A stretch of 64,000 bases of DNA from Alitta virens (GCA_932294295.1 OW028582.1:5265515-5329514), one strand, 5' to 3'; shown: positions 50,682 through 62,285, counted from the stretch's first letter. Notes: generated by a model from the letters alone, not told the origin. Numbers and translations: made by a program.

Positions 50682-51686
50682 CTCTGCTATATATCACTAT
50701 TGGAGCCTGTATCTCGTCCAGAATTGGCCTTGTCTGGTAGTATGCGTGTAAGAGGTATAGTACCGCTGCAGGAGTTGGTCTAGTGCGGACAGGTGATCTT
50801 GCGCTGACACGCCGCAGCCGGTTGTGGCGCAACAGATGATGAAATTGACCTGGTTGTGCCAGAACTGCATCGGAGTAGAGTTCCAAGCTTGTACAACATT
50901 GTGAGAAGTTACGTTAGGCAGCTGACACTTCTCAGACACATCCGGGTGCTGCGATTGGATCCATGAAAGTCCAGCCGACTGGACTTGGCTGTGGGGTTGA
51001 GTGAGTGGCACTCGTCTGGAACAACAGTCTCATCTCATATTTGTCCAGAATCCGCCTTGTCTGGTAGTACGCGTGTATGAGGTATAGTACCGCTGCAGGA
51101 GTTGGTCTAGTGCGGACAGGTGACCTTGTGCTGACACGCCGCAGCCCGTTGTGGCGCACCAGATGACGAAATTGACCTGGTTGTGCCAGAACTGCATCGG
51201 ACTAGAGTTCCAAGCTTGTACAACGTTGTCAGAAGTTACGTTAGGCAGCTGACACTTCTCAGACACATCCGGGTGCCGCGTTTGGATCCATGAAAGTCCA
51301 GCCGACTGGACTTGGCTGTGGGGTTGAGTGAGTGGCACTCGTCTGGAACAACAGTCTCATCTTTGTTCTCGGCCCCGACCCGGATTCAGGTGACATTTCG
51401 CTTTGTCGTGGTGTTGATGACTTTGTAGCAGTGAAAGACGTCGCTGTCGTTGTCGTCTTTTTCACAGTGGTTCGGCCGAGGGTTGCGTGGAATTCAGGGT
51501 GGCTGTGAATTTCAGATGCACAATGACATCGTGGGCGCCGTCATTGGGGGATTTTGGATTTTGGTCGAGCACGCTCGGGTTGTTCGTCACTACAACTGAC
51601 TGGCGCACACCTTACACAACATGGGGATCCCGGAGGAGCCTGTATGGGTTGACCTTGCATCCGTATTGACTTGCAGTCATTATTAG
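50682..51686 (+). repeat. Unit 59, class E' composite, 1005 bp
   Basis: agaattggcc start, private agccggttg (about 50817) and ggagtagag (about 50873), junction after 51034. Confidence 0.92.
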
Positions 51687-52690
51687 CTCCGCTATATATC
51701 ACTAATGGAGCCTTTATCTCGTCCAGAATCGGCCTTGTCTGGTAGTATGCGTGTAAGAGGTATAGTACCGCTGCAGGAGTTGGTCTAGTGCAGACAGGTT
51801 ATCTTGCGTTGACACGCCGCAGCCCGTTGTGGCGCACCAGATGACGAAATTGAACTGGTTGTGCCAGAACTGCATCGGCTAGAGTTTCAAGCTTGTACAA
51901 CTTTGTCAGAAGTTACGTTAGGCAGCTGACACTTCTCAGACACATACGGGTGCCGCGTTTGGATCCATGAAAGTCCAGCCGACTCGACTTGGCTGTGGGG
52001 TTGAGTCAGTGGCACTCGTCTGGAACAACAGTCTCATCTCATATTTGTCCAGAATCCGCCTTGTCTGGTAGTACGCGTGTATGAGGTATAGTACCGCTGC
52101 AGGAGTTGGTCTAGTGCGGACAGGTGACCTTGTGCTGACACGCCGCAGCCCGTTGTGGCGCACCAGATGACGAAATTGACCTGGTTGTGCCAGAACTGCA
52201 TCGGACTAGAGTTCCAAGCTTGTACAACGTTGTCAGAAGTTACGTTAGGCAGCTGACACTTCTCAGACACATCCGGGTGCCGCGTTTGGATCCATGAAAG
52301 TCCAGCCGACTGGACTTGGCTGTGGGGTTGAGTGAGTGGCACTCGTCTGGAACAACAGTCTCATCTTTGTTCCTGGCCCCGACCCGGATTCAGGTGACAT
52401 TTCGCTTTGTCGTGGTGTTGATGACTTTGTAGCAGTGAAAGACGTCGCTGTCGTTGTCGTCTTTTTCACAGTGGTTCGGCCGAGGGTTGCGTGGAATTCA
52501 GGGTGGCTGTGAATTTCAGATGCACAATGACATCGTGGGTGCCGTCATTGGGGGATTTTGGATTTTGGTCGAGCACGCTCGGGTTGTTCGTCACTACAAC
52601 TGACTGGCGCACACTTTACGCAACAAGGGGATGCCTGAGGAGCATGTATGGGTTGACCTTGCATCCGTATTGACTTGCAGTCATTATCAG
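51687..52690 (+). repeat. Unit 60, class F composite, 1004 bp
   Basis: Private actaatggag near its start; junction after 52038; closes block 9. Confidence 0.93.
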
Positions 52691-53396
52691 CTCTGCTATA
52701 TATCACTATTGGAGCCTGTATCTCGTCCAGAATCGGCCTTGTCTGGTAGTATGCGTGTAAGAGGTATAGTACCGCTGCAGGAGTTGGTCTAGTGCGGACA
52801 GGTGATCTTGCGCTGACACGCCGCAGCCCGTTGTGGCGCAACAGATGACAAAATTGACCTGGTTGTGCCAGAACTGCATCGGACTAGAGTTACAAGCTTG
52901 TACAACGTTGTCAGAAGTTACGTTAGGCAGCTGACACTTCTCAGACACATCCGGGTGCCGCGTTTGGATCCATGAAAGTCCAGCCGACTGGACTTGGCTG
53001 TGGGGTTGAGTGAGTGGCACTCGTCTGGAACAACAGTCTCAACTTTGTTCTCGGCCCCGACCTAGATTCAGGTGACATTTCGCTTGGTCGTGGTGTTGAT
53101 GACTTTGTAGCAGTGAAAGACGTCGCTGTCGTTCTCGTCTTTTTCACAGTGGTTCGGCGGAGGTTCTGGACCATGGTCTGTACTGTGGGGGTTGCGTGAA
53201 ATTCAGGGTGGCTGTGAATTTCAGATGCACAATGACATCGTGGGCGCCATCATTGGGGGATTTTGGATTTTGGTCGAGCACGCTCGGGTTGTTCGTCGCT
53301 AGAACTGACTGGCGCACACCTTACACAACACGGGGGATCCCTGAGGAGCCTGTATGGGTTGACCTTGCATCCGTATTGACTTGCAGTCATTATTAG
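52691..53396 (+). repeat. Unit 61, class A, 706 bp
   Basis: Private gttctcgtc (about 53135) in the triplet stretch; opens block 10. Confidence 0.94.
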
Positions 53397-54101
53397 CTCT
53401 GCTATATATCACTATTGGAGCCTGTATCTCGTCCAGATTCAGCCTTGTCTGGTAGTAAGCGTGTAAGAGGTATAGTACCGCTGCAGGAGTTGGTCTATTG
53501 CGGACAGGTGATCTTGCGCTGACAGGCCGCAGCCCGTTGTGGCGCACCAGATGATGAAATTGACCTGGTTGTGCCAGAACTGCATCGGACTAGAGTTACA
53601 AGCTTGTACAACGTTGTCAGAAGTTACGTTAGGCAGCTGACACTTCTCAGACACATCCGGGTGCCGCGTTTGGATCCATGAAAGTCCAGCCGACTGGACT
53701 TGGCTGTGGGGTTAAGTGAGTGGCACTCGTCTGGAACAACAGTCTCATCTTTGTTCTCGGCCCCGACCCGGATTCAGGTGACATTTCGCTTGGTCGTGGT
53801 GTTGATGACTTTGTAGCAGTGAAAGACGTCGCTGTCGTTGTCGTCTTTTTCACAGTGGTTCGGCCGAGGTTCTGGACCATGGTCTGTCCTGAGGGGGTTG
53901 CGTGAAATTCAGGGTGGCTGTGAATTTCATATGCACAGTGACATCGTGGGCGCCATCATTGGGGGATTTTGGATTTTGGTCGAGCACGCTCGGGTTGTTC
54001 GTCACTACAAATGACTGGCGCACACTTTACACAACAAGCGGATACCTGAGGAGCATGTATGGGTTGAACTTGCATCCGTATTGACTTGCAGTCATTATTA
54101 G
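53397..54101 (+). repeat. Unit 62, class B, 705 bp
   Basis: B with gagttacaag, as in the 17432 unit. Confidence 0.93.
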
Positions 54102-54802
54102 CTCTGCTATATATCACTATTGGAGCCTTTATCTCGTCCAGAATCGGCCTTGTCTGGTAGTACGCGTGTAAGAGGTATAGTACCGCTGCAGGAGTTGGTG
54201 TAGTGCAGACAGGTGCTTTTGAGCTGACACGCCGCAGCCCGTTGTGGCGAACCAGATGACGAAATTGACCTGGTTGTGCCAGAACTGCATCGGACTAGAG
54301 TTCCAAGCTTGTACAACATTGTGAGAAGTTACGTTAGGCAGCTGACACTTCTCAGACACATCCGGGTGCCGCGTTTGGATCCATGAAAGTCCAGCCGACT
54401 GGACTTGGCTGTGGGGTTGAGTGAGTGGCACTCGTCTGGAACAACAGTATCATCTTTGTTCTCGGCCCCGACCCGGATTCAGGTGACATTTTGCTTGGTC
54501 GTGGTGTTGATGACTTTGTAGCAGTGAAAGACGTCGCTGTCGTTGTCGTCTTTTTCAGTGGTTCGGCCGAGGTTCTGGACCATGGTCTGTCCTGTGGGGG
54601 TTGCGTGAAATTCAGGGTGGCTGTGAATTTCAGATGCACAATGACATCGTGGGCGCCGTCATTGGGGGATTTTAGATTTTGGTCGAGCACGCTCGGGTTG
54701 TTCGTCACTACAACTGTCTGACACACTTTACACAACAAGGGGATCCCTGAGGAGCCTGGATGGGTTGACCTTGCATCCGTATTGACTTGCAGTCATTATT
54801 AG
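54102..54802 (+). repeat. Unit 63, class C with D-type end, 701 bp
   Basis: Private gcgaaccag (about 54248) and gtccagccg instead of gtcctgccg. Confidence 0.92.
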
Positions 54803-55807
54803 CTCTGCTATATATCACTATTGGAGCCTGTATCTCGTCCAGAATTGGCCTTGTCTGGTAGTATGCGTGTAAGAGGTATAGTACCGCTGCAGGAGTTGGT
54901 CTAGTGCGGACAGGTGATCTTGCGCTGACACGCCGCAGCCCGTTGTGGCGCAACAGATGATGAAATTGACCTGGTTGTGCCAGAACTGCATCGGACTAGA
55001 GTTCCAAGCTTGTACAACATTGTGAGAAGTTACGTTAGGCAGCTGACACTTCTCAGACACATCCGGGTGCTGCGATTGGATCCATGAAAGTCCAGCCGAC
55101 TGGACTTGGCTGTGGGGTTGAGTGAGTGGCACTCGTCTGGAACAACAGTCTCATCTCATATTTGTCCAGAATCCGCCTTGTCTGGTAGTACGCGTGTATG
55201 AGGTATAGTACCGCTGCAGGAGTTGGTCTAGTGCGGACAGGTGACCTTGTGCTGACACGCCGCAGCCCGTTGTGGCGCACCAGATGACGAAATTGACCTG
55301 GTTGTGCCAGAACTGCATCGGACTAGAGTTCCAAGCTTGTACAACGTTGTCAGAAGTTACGTTAGGCAGCTGACACTTCTCAGACACATCCGGGTGCCGC
55401 GTTTGGATCCATGAAAGTCCAGCCGACTGGACTTGGCTGTGGGGTTGAGTGAGTGGCACTCGTCTGGAACAAGAGTCTCATCTTTGTTCTCGGCCCCGAC
55501 CCGGATTCAGGTGACATTTCGCTTTGTCGTGGTGTTGATGACTTTGTAGCAGTGAAAGACGTCGCTGTCGTTGTCGTCTTTTTCACAGTGGTTCGGCCGA
55601 GGGTTGCGTGGAATTCAGGGTGGCTGTGAATTTCAGATGCACAATGACATCGTGGGCGCCGTCATTGGGGGATTTTGGATTTTGGTCGAGCACGCTCGGG
55701 TTGTTCGTCACTACAACTGACTGGCGCACACCTTACACAACATGGGGATCCCTGAGGAGCCTGTATGGGTTGACCTTGCATCCGTATTGACTTGCAGTCA
55801 TTATTAG
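54803..55807 (+). repeat. Unit 64, class E' composite, 1005 bp
   Basis: agaattggcc start; junction after 55155. Confidence 0.92.
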
Positions 55808-56812
55808 CTCCGCTATATATCACTATTGGAGCCTTTATCTCGTCCAGAATCGGCCTTGTCTGGTAGTATGCGTGTAAGAGGTATAGTACCACTGCAGGAG
55901 TTGGTCTAGTGCAGACAGGTTATCTTGCGTTGACACGCCGCAGCCCGATGTGGCGCACCAGATGACGAAATTGACCTGGTTGTGCCAGAACTGCATCGGC
56001 TAGAGTTTCAAGCTTGTACAACTTTGTCAGAAGTTACGTTAGGCAGCTGACACTTCTCAGACACATACGGGTGCCGCGTTTGGATCCATGAAAGTCCAGC
56101 CGACTGGACTTGGCTGTGGGGTTGAGTCAGTGGCACTCGTCTGGAACAACAGTCTCATCTCATATTTGTCCAGAATCCGCCTTGTCTGGTAGTACGCGTG
56201 TATGAGGTATAGTACCGCTGCAGGAGTTGGTCTAGTGCGGACAGGTGACCTTGTGCTGACACGCCGCAGCCCGTTGTGGCGCACCAGATGACGAAATTGA
56301 CCTGGTTGTGCCAGAACTGCATCGGACTAGAGTTCCAAGCTTGTACAACGTTGTCAGAAGTTACGTTAGGCAGCTGACACTTCTCAGACACATCCGGGTG
56401 CCGCGTTTGGATCCATGAAAGTCCAGCCGACTGGACTTGGCTGTGGGGTTGAGTGAGTGGCACTCGTCTGGAACAACAGTCTCATCTTTGTTCCTGGCCC
56501 CGACCCGGATTCAGGTGACATTTCGCTTTGTCGTGGTGTTGATGACTTTGTAGCAGTGAAAGACGTCGCTGTCGTTGTCGTCTTTTTCACAGTGGTTCGG
56601 CCGAGGGTTGCGTGGAATTCAGGGTGGCTGTGAATTTCAGATGCACAATGACATCGTGGGCGCCATCATTGGGGGATTTTGGATTTTGGTCGAGCACGCT
56701 CGGGTTGTTCGTCGCTAGAACTGACTGGCGCACACCTTACACAACACGGGGGATCCCTGAGGAGCCTGTATGGGTTGACCTTGCATCCGTATTGACTTGC
56801 AGTCATTATTAG
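55808..56812 (+). repeat. Unit 65, class F' composite, 1005 bp
   Basis: Junction after 56159; A-type 3' end. Confidence 0.92.
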
Positions 56813-57517
56813 CTCTGCTATATATCACTATTGGAGCCTGTATCTCGTCCAGATTCAGCCTTGTCTGGTAGTAAGCGTGTAAGAGGTATAGTACGGCTGC
56901 AGGAGTTGGTCTAGTGCGGACAGGTGATCTTGCGCTGACACGCCGCAGCCCGTTGTGGCGCACCAGATGATGAAATTGACCTGGTTGTGCCAGAACTGCA
57001 TCGGACTAGAGTTACAAGCTTGTACAACGTTGTCAGAAGTTACGTTAGGCAGCTGACACTTCTCAGACACATCCGGGTGCCGCGTTTGGATCCATGAAAG
57101 TCCAGCCGACTGGACTTGGCTGTGGGGTTAAGTGAGTGGCACTCGTCTGGAACAACAGTCTCATCTTTGTTCTCGGGCCCGACCCGGATTCAGGTGACAT
57201 TTCGCTTGGTCGTGGTGTTGATGACTTTGTAGCAGTGAAAGACGTCGCTGTCGTTGTAGTCTTTTTCACAGTGGTTCGGCCGAGGTTCTGGACCATGGTC
57301 TGTCCTGAGGGGGTTGCGTGAAATTCAGGGTGGCTGTGAATTTCATATGCACAGTGACATCGTGGGCGCCATCATTGGGGGATTTTGTATTTTGGTCGAG
57401 CACGCTCGGGTTGTTCGTCACTACAAATGACTGGCGCACACTTTACACAACAAGCGGATACCTGAGGAGCATGTATGGGTTGAACTTGCATCCGTATTGA
57501 CTTGCAGTCATTATTAG
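56813..57517 (+). repeat. Unit 66, class B2, 705 bp
   Basis: Private ctcgggcccg (about 57173). From here on private changes become common. Confidence 0.92.
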
Positions 57518-58222
57518 CTCTGCTATATATCACTATTGGAGCCTTTATCTCGTCCAGAATCGGCCTTGTCTGGTAGTACGCGTGTAAGAGGTATAGTACC
57601 GCTGCAGGAGTTGGTGTAGTGCAGACAGGTGCTTTTGAGCTGACACGCCGCAGCCCGTTGTGGCGCACCAGATGACGAAATTGACCTGGTTGTGCCAGAA
57701 CTGCATCGGACTAGAGTTCCAAGCTTGTACAACATTGTGAGAAGTTACGTTAGGCAGCTGACACTTCTCAGACACATCCGGGTGCCGCGTTTGGATCCAT
57801 GAAAGTCCAGCCGACTGGACTTGGCTGTGGGGTTGAGTGAGTGGCACTCGTCTGGAACAACAGTCTCATCTTTGTTCTCGGCCCCGACCCGGATTCAGGT
57901 GACATTTCGCTTGGTCGTGGTGTTGATGACTTTGTAGCAGTGAAAGACGTCGCTGTCGTTGTCGTCTTTTTCACAGTGGTTCGGCCAATGTTCTGGACCA
58001 TGGTCTGTCCTGTGGGGGTTGCGTGAAATTTAGGGTGGCTGTGAATTTCATATGCACAGTGACATCGTGGGCGCCATCATTGGGGGATTTTGGATTTTGG
58101 TCGAGCACGCTCGGGTTGTTCGTCACTACAACTGACTGGCGCACACTTTACACAACAAGGGGATACCTGAGGAGCATGTATGGGTTGAACTTGCATCCGT
58201 ATTGACTTGCAGTCATTATTAG
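57518..58222 (+). repeat. Unit 67, divergent C start with B-like body, 705 bp
   Basis: gtgcttttgag start, gtctcatc, ca present, private ggccaatgttc and aatttaggg, then catatgcacagtg and acaaggggatacc. Confidence 0.88.
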
Positions 58223-58925
58223 CTCTGCTATATATCACTATTGGAGCCTTTATCTCGTCCAGAATCGGCCTTGTCTGGTAGTACGCGTGTAAGAGGTATA
58301 GTACCGCTGCAGGAGTTGGTGTAGTGCGGACAGGTGATTTTGAGCTGACACGCCGCAGCCCGTTGTGGCGCACCAGATGACGAAATTGACCTGGTTGTGC
58401 CAGAACTGCATCGGACTAGAGTTCCAAGCTTGTACAACATTGTGAGAAGTTACGTTAGGCAGCTGACACTTCTCAGACACATCCGGGTGCCGCGTTTGGA
58501 TCCATGAAAGTCCAGCCGACTGGACTTGGCTGTGGGGTTGAGTGAGTGGCACTCGTCTGGAACAACAGTATCATCTTTGTTCTCGGCCCCGACACGGATT
58601 CAGGTGACATTTCGCTTGGTCGTGGTGTTGATGACTTTGTAGCAGTGAAAGACGTCGCTGTCGTTGTCGTCTTTTTCAGTGGTTCGGCCGAGGTTCTGGA
58701 CCATGGTCTGTCCTGTGGGGGTTGCGTGAAATTCAGGGTGGCTGTGAATTTCATATGCACAGTGACATCGTGGGCGCCATCATTGGGGGATTTTGGATTT
58801 TGGTCGAGCACGCTTGGGTTGTTCGTCACTACAACTGACTGGCGCACACTTTACACAACAAGGGGATACCTGAGGAGCATGTATGGGTTGAACTTGCATC
58901 CGTATTGACTTGCAGTCATTATTAG
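58223..58925 (+). repeat. Unit 68, divergent, 703 bp
   Basis: gattttgag start as in unit 5, agtatcatc, private gacacgg, no ca, catatgcacagtg and private gcttgggttg. Confidence 0.88.
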
Positions 58926-59630
58926 CTCTGCTATATATCACTATTGGAGCCTGTATCTCGTCCAGATTCAGCCTTGTCTGGTTGTAAGCGTGTAAGAGGT
59001 ATAGTACCGCTACAGGAGTTGGTCTAGTGCGGACAGGTGATCTTGCGCTGACACGCCGCAGCCCGTTGTGGCGCACCAGATGATGAAATTGACCTGGTTG
59101 TGCCAGAACTGCATCGGACTAGAGTTACAAGCTTGTACAACGTTGTCAGAAGTTACGTTAGGCAGCTGACACTTCTCAGACACATCCGGGTGCCGCGTTT
59201 GGATCCATGAAAGTCCAGCCGACGGGACTTGGCTGTGGGGTTGAGTGAGTGGCACTCGTCTGGAACAACAGTCTCATCTTTGTTCTCGGCCCCGACCCGG
59301 ATTCAGGTGACATTTCGCTTGGTCGTGGTGTTGATGACTTTGTAGCAGTGAAAGACGTCGCTGTCATTGTCGTCTTTTTCACAGTGGTTCGGCCGAGGTT
59401 CTGGACCATGGTCTGTCCTGAGGGGGTTGCGTGAAATTCAGGGTGGCTGTGAATTTCATATGCACAGTGACATCGTGGGCGCCATCATTGGGGGATTTTG
59501 GATTTTGGTCGAGCACGCTCGGGTTGTTCGTCACTACAACTGACTGGCGCACACTTTACACAACAAGCGGATACCTGAGGAGCATGTATGGGTTGAACTT
59601 GCATCCGTATTGACTTGCAGTCATTATTAG
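58926..59630 (+). repeat. Unit 69, divergent B-like, 705 bp
   Basis: agattcagcc start with private ggttgtaag, ctacaggag, gacgggac and gtcattgtc; ends acaagcggatacc. Confidence 0.88.
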
Positions 59631-60308
59631 CTCTGCTATATATCACTATTGGAGCCTTTATCTCGTCCAGAATCGGCCTTGTCTGGTAGTACGCGTGTAA
59701 GAGGTATAGTACCGCTGCAGGAGTTGGTCTAGTGCGGACAGGTGCTTTTGAGCTGACACGCCGCAGCCCGTTGTGGCGCACCAGATGACGAAATTGACCT
59801 GGTTGTGCCAGAACTGCATCGGACTAGAGTTCCAAGCTTGTACAACATTGTGAGAAGTTACGTTAGGCAGCTGACACTTCTCAGACACATCCGGGTGCCG
59901 CGTTTGGATCCATGAAAGTCCAGCCGACTGGACTTGGCTGTGCGGTTGAGTGAGTGGCACTCGTCTGGAACAACAGTCTCATCTTTGTTCCTGGCCCCGA
60001 CCCGGATTCAGGTGACATTTCGCTTTGTCGTGGTGTTGATGACTTTGTAGCAGTGAAAGACGTCGCTGTCGTTGTCGTCTTTTTCACAGTGGTTCGGCCG
60101 AGGGTTGCGTGGAATTTAGGGTGGCTGTGAATTTCAGATGCACAATGACATCGTGGGCGCCGTCATTGGGGGATTTTGGATTTTGGTCTAGCACGCTCGG
60201 GTTGTTCGTCACTACAACTGACTGGCGCACACCTTACACAACATGGGGATCCCTGAGGAGCCTGTATGGGTTGACCTTGCATCCGTATTGACTTGCAGTC
60301 ATTATTAG
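59631..60308 (+). repeat. Unit 70, 678 bp, 27-bp deletion in a non-composite unit
   Basis: Full-length start (gtgcttttgag) followed by gttcctggcc and the 27-bp deletion, without a short segment. Private gtgcggttg, ggaatttagg and tctagcacg. Confidence 0.9.
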
Positions 60309-61298
60309 CTCGGCTATATATCACTATTGGAGCCTTTATCTCGTCCAGAATCGGCCTTGTCTGGTAGTATGCGTGTAAGAGGTATAGTACCGCTGCAGGA
60401 GTTGGTCTAGTGCAGACAGGTTATCTTGCGTTGACACGCCGCAGCCCGTTGTGGCGAACCAGACGACGAAATTGACCTGGTTGTGCCAGAACTGCATCGG
60501 CTAGAGTTTCAAGCTTGTACAACTTTGTCAGAAGTTACGTTAGGCAGCTGACACTTCTCAGACACATACGGGTGCCGCGTTTGGATCCATGAAAGTCCAG
60601 CCGACTGGACTTGGCTGTGGGGTTGAGTCAGTGGCACTCGTCTGGAACAACAGTCTCATCTCATCTTTTGTCCAGAATCCGCCTTGTCTGGTAGTACGCG
60701 TGTACGAGATAAAGTACCGCTGCAGGAGTTGGTCTAGTGAGGACAGGTGATCTTGCGCTGACAGGCCGCAGCCCGTTGTGGCGCACCAGATGACGAAATT
60801 GACCTGGTTGTGCCAGAACTGCATCGGACTAGAGTTACAAGCTTGTACACCGTTGTCAGAAGTTACGTTAGGCAGCTGACACTTCTCAGACACATCCGGG
60901 TGCCGCGTTTGGATCCATGAAAGTCCAGCCGACTGGACTTGGCTGTGCGGTTGAGTGAGTGGCACTCGTCTGGAACAACAGTCTCATCTTTGTTCTCGGC
61001 CCCGACCCGGATTCAGGTGACATTTCGCTTTGTCGTGGTGTTGATGACTTTGTAGCAGTGAAAGACGTCGCTGTCGTTGTAGTCTTCTTCACAGTGGTTC
61101 GGCCGAGGTTCTGGACCATGGTCTGTCCTGTGGGGGTTGCGTGGAATTCAGGGTGGCTGTGAATTTCAGATGCACAATGATATAGTGGGCGCCGTCATTG
61201 GGGGTTTTGGATTTTGGTCGAGCACGCTCGGGTTGTTCGTCACTACAACTGACTGGCGCACACCTTACACAACAAGGGGATCCCTGAGGAGCCTGTAT
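60309..61298 (+). repeat. Unit 71, last plus-strand composite, truncated
   Basis: ctcggctatat start and F-type short segment to 60660, with a third junction form (ctcatctcatcttttg). The body keeps the 27 bp and carries gtagtcttcttc and gggggttttgg, both shared with the minus-oriented units beyond the turnover. It ends abruptly at gcctgtat. Confidence 0.9.
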
Positions 61299-61316
61299 GT
61301 TAGGAACGCAGTTCAT
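61299..61316 (+). repeat. Left arm of 18-bp inverted repeat at the array turnover
   Basis: gttaggaacgcagttcat is not part of the monomer. It follows gcctgtat exactly where the plus array stops, and its exact reverse complement occurs at 61606-61623. Confidence 0.9.
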
Positions 61317-61605
61317 GGATCCAAACGCGGCACCTGGATGTGTCAGCTGCCTAACGTAACTTCTGACAATGTTGTACAAGCTTGGAACAAAGTCATCAAC
61401 ACCACGACCAAGCGAAATGTCACCTGAATCCGGGTCGGGCCGAGAACAAAGATGATACTGTTGTTCCAGACGAGTGCCACTCACTCAACCCCACAGCCAA
61501 GTCCAGTCGGCTGGACTTTCATGGATCCAAACGCGGCACCCGGATGTGTCTGAGAAGTGTCAGCTGCCTAACGTAACTTCTCACAATGTTGTACATGCTT
61601 GTACA
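61317..61605 (-). repeat. Turnover spacer, 289 bp of rearranged minus-oriented monomer pieces
   Basis: Two pieces of the same monomer region lie in the same (minus) orientation: about 61317-61388, with an 11-bp loss between gtgtc direct repeats, and about 61388-61596, followed by a short filler tgcttgtaca. The catggatcc landmark recurs at 61314 and 61520, a 206-bp step, far shorter than any other unit. Confidence 0.8.
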
Positions 61606-61623
61606 ATGAACTGCGTTCCTAAC
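61606..61623 (-). repeat. Right arm of 18-bp inverted repeat at the array turnover
   Basis: atgaactgcgttcctaac, exact reverse complement of 61299-61316, followed by atacaggc, the mirror of gcctgtat on the left. Confidence 0.9.
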
Positions 61624-62285
61624 ATACAGGCTCCTCAGGGATCCCCTTGTTGTGTAAGGTGTGCGCCAGTCAGTTGTAGTGACGAACAACCCGAGCGTGC
61701 TCGACCAAAATCCAAAACCCCCAATGACGGCGCCCACGATGTCATTGTGCATCTGAAATTCACAGCCACCCTGAATTCCACGCAACCCCCACAGGACAGA
61801 CCATGGTCCAGAACCTCGGCCGAACCACTGTGAAGAAGACTACAACGACAGCGACGTCTTTCACTGCTACAAAGTCTTCAACACCACAGCCAAGCGAAAT
61901 GTCACCTGAATCCGGGTCGGGGCCGGGAATAAAGATGAGCCTGTTGTTCCAGACGAGTGCCACTCACTCAACCCCACAGCCAAGTCCAGTCGGCTGGACT
62001 TCCATGGATCCAAACGCGGCACCCGGATGTGTCTGAGAAGTGCCAGCTGCCTAACGTAACTTCTGAAACCTTGTACAAGCTTGGAACTCTAGTCCGATGC
62101 AGTTCTGGCACAACCAGGTCAATTTCGCCATCTGGTGTGCCACAACGGGCTGCGGCGTGTCAGCGCATGATTACCTGTCCGCACTAGACCAAGTCCTGCA
62201 GCGGTAGTATACCTCATACACGCGTACTACCAGACAAGGCAGATTCTGGACGAGATACAGGCTCCAATTGTGATATATAGCAGAG
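61624..62285 (-). repeat. Right-array unit R1, minus-oriented, partial
   Basis: The mirror image of unit 71's body next to the turnover. Its first 270 bp or so match the reverse complement of the left arm with few differences (for example gacatcg against gatatag), and it shares the ttgaagaagact-side variant and aaaaccccc. It ends at the monomer start motif (62272-62285). It has no short junction, no 27-bp deletion, and caccacagcc instead of caccacgacc. Confidence 0.9.

Larger units (their letters stand above)
48241..52690 (+). repeat. HOR block 9 (A' D/A' D E' F), 4450 bp
   Basis: Starts with an A unit carrying gctcgagttg and ggatcattgagg, repeated once at a 706-bp step, then D, E' and F. 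It resembles the D-containing part of block 1. Confidence 0.88.
1..61316 (+). repeat. Main satellite array, plus-oriented, about 705-bp monomer with HOR structure
   Basis: Seventy-one head-to-tail units begin with the motif ctctgctatatatc (or ctcc/ctcg variants). Lengths fall in discrete groups: 706, 705, 703, 702, 701, 678, 1003-1005, 1028-1031 and 1355. The groups are explained by a few indels: +1 in a g-run near the 3' end (706), loss of ca after the poly-T (-2), actgtctgacac in place of actgactggcgcac (-2), one g fewer in the ggggg run (-1), a 27-bp deletion after ggccgagg (-27), and a deletion of about 377 bp that makes a short segment. Classes used below: A, ctcaactttg, cgacctag, gtcgctagaac; B, agattcagcc, ctattgcgg, gttaagtg, acaaatgac; B2, like B with gtacggctg and gttgtagtc; C, gtgcttttgag, agtatcatc, no ca; D, composite with cttatctcatcttatg junction; E, composite with gtgctgcgattgg; F, ctccgcta start, gcagacaggtt, cacatacggg, gagtcagtgg. 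No unique sequence interrupts it. Confidence 0.97.
52691..61316 (+). repeat. HOR block 10, terminal and increasingly divergent
   Basis: A B C E' F' B2 followed by units that fit no class cleanly (57518, 58223, 58926, 59631, 60309). Private substitutions build up toward the inversion, and the last unit is cut off at gcctgtat (61298). Confidence 0.85.

Noticed and set aside
60558..60965. 135-codon minus-strand open frame across a short-segment junction
   Set aside because: Arises only because the third junction form keeps frame between two copies of the same relic; other units with the common junction stop there.
1..61316. CENP-B box or tRNA-type promoter boxes in the monomer
   Set aside because: gttcggccgagg and ttcgtcactacaac resemble parts of such motifs but miss key positions on both strands.
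61089..61484. 131-codon minus-strand open frame across the left side of the turnover
   Set aside because: Also a product of the inversion joining two opposite-strand frames; unlikely to be a conserved gene.
61474..61833. 119-codon open frame running from the turnover spacer into the right array
   Set aside because: It is created by the junction itself: it joins a monomer frame to the 18-bp inverted-repeat arm and another monomer frame. No gene-like context.
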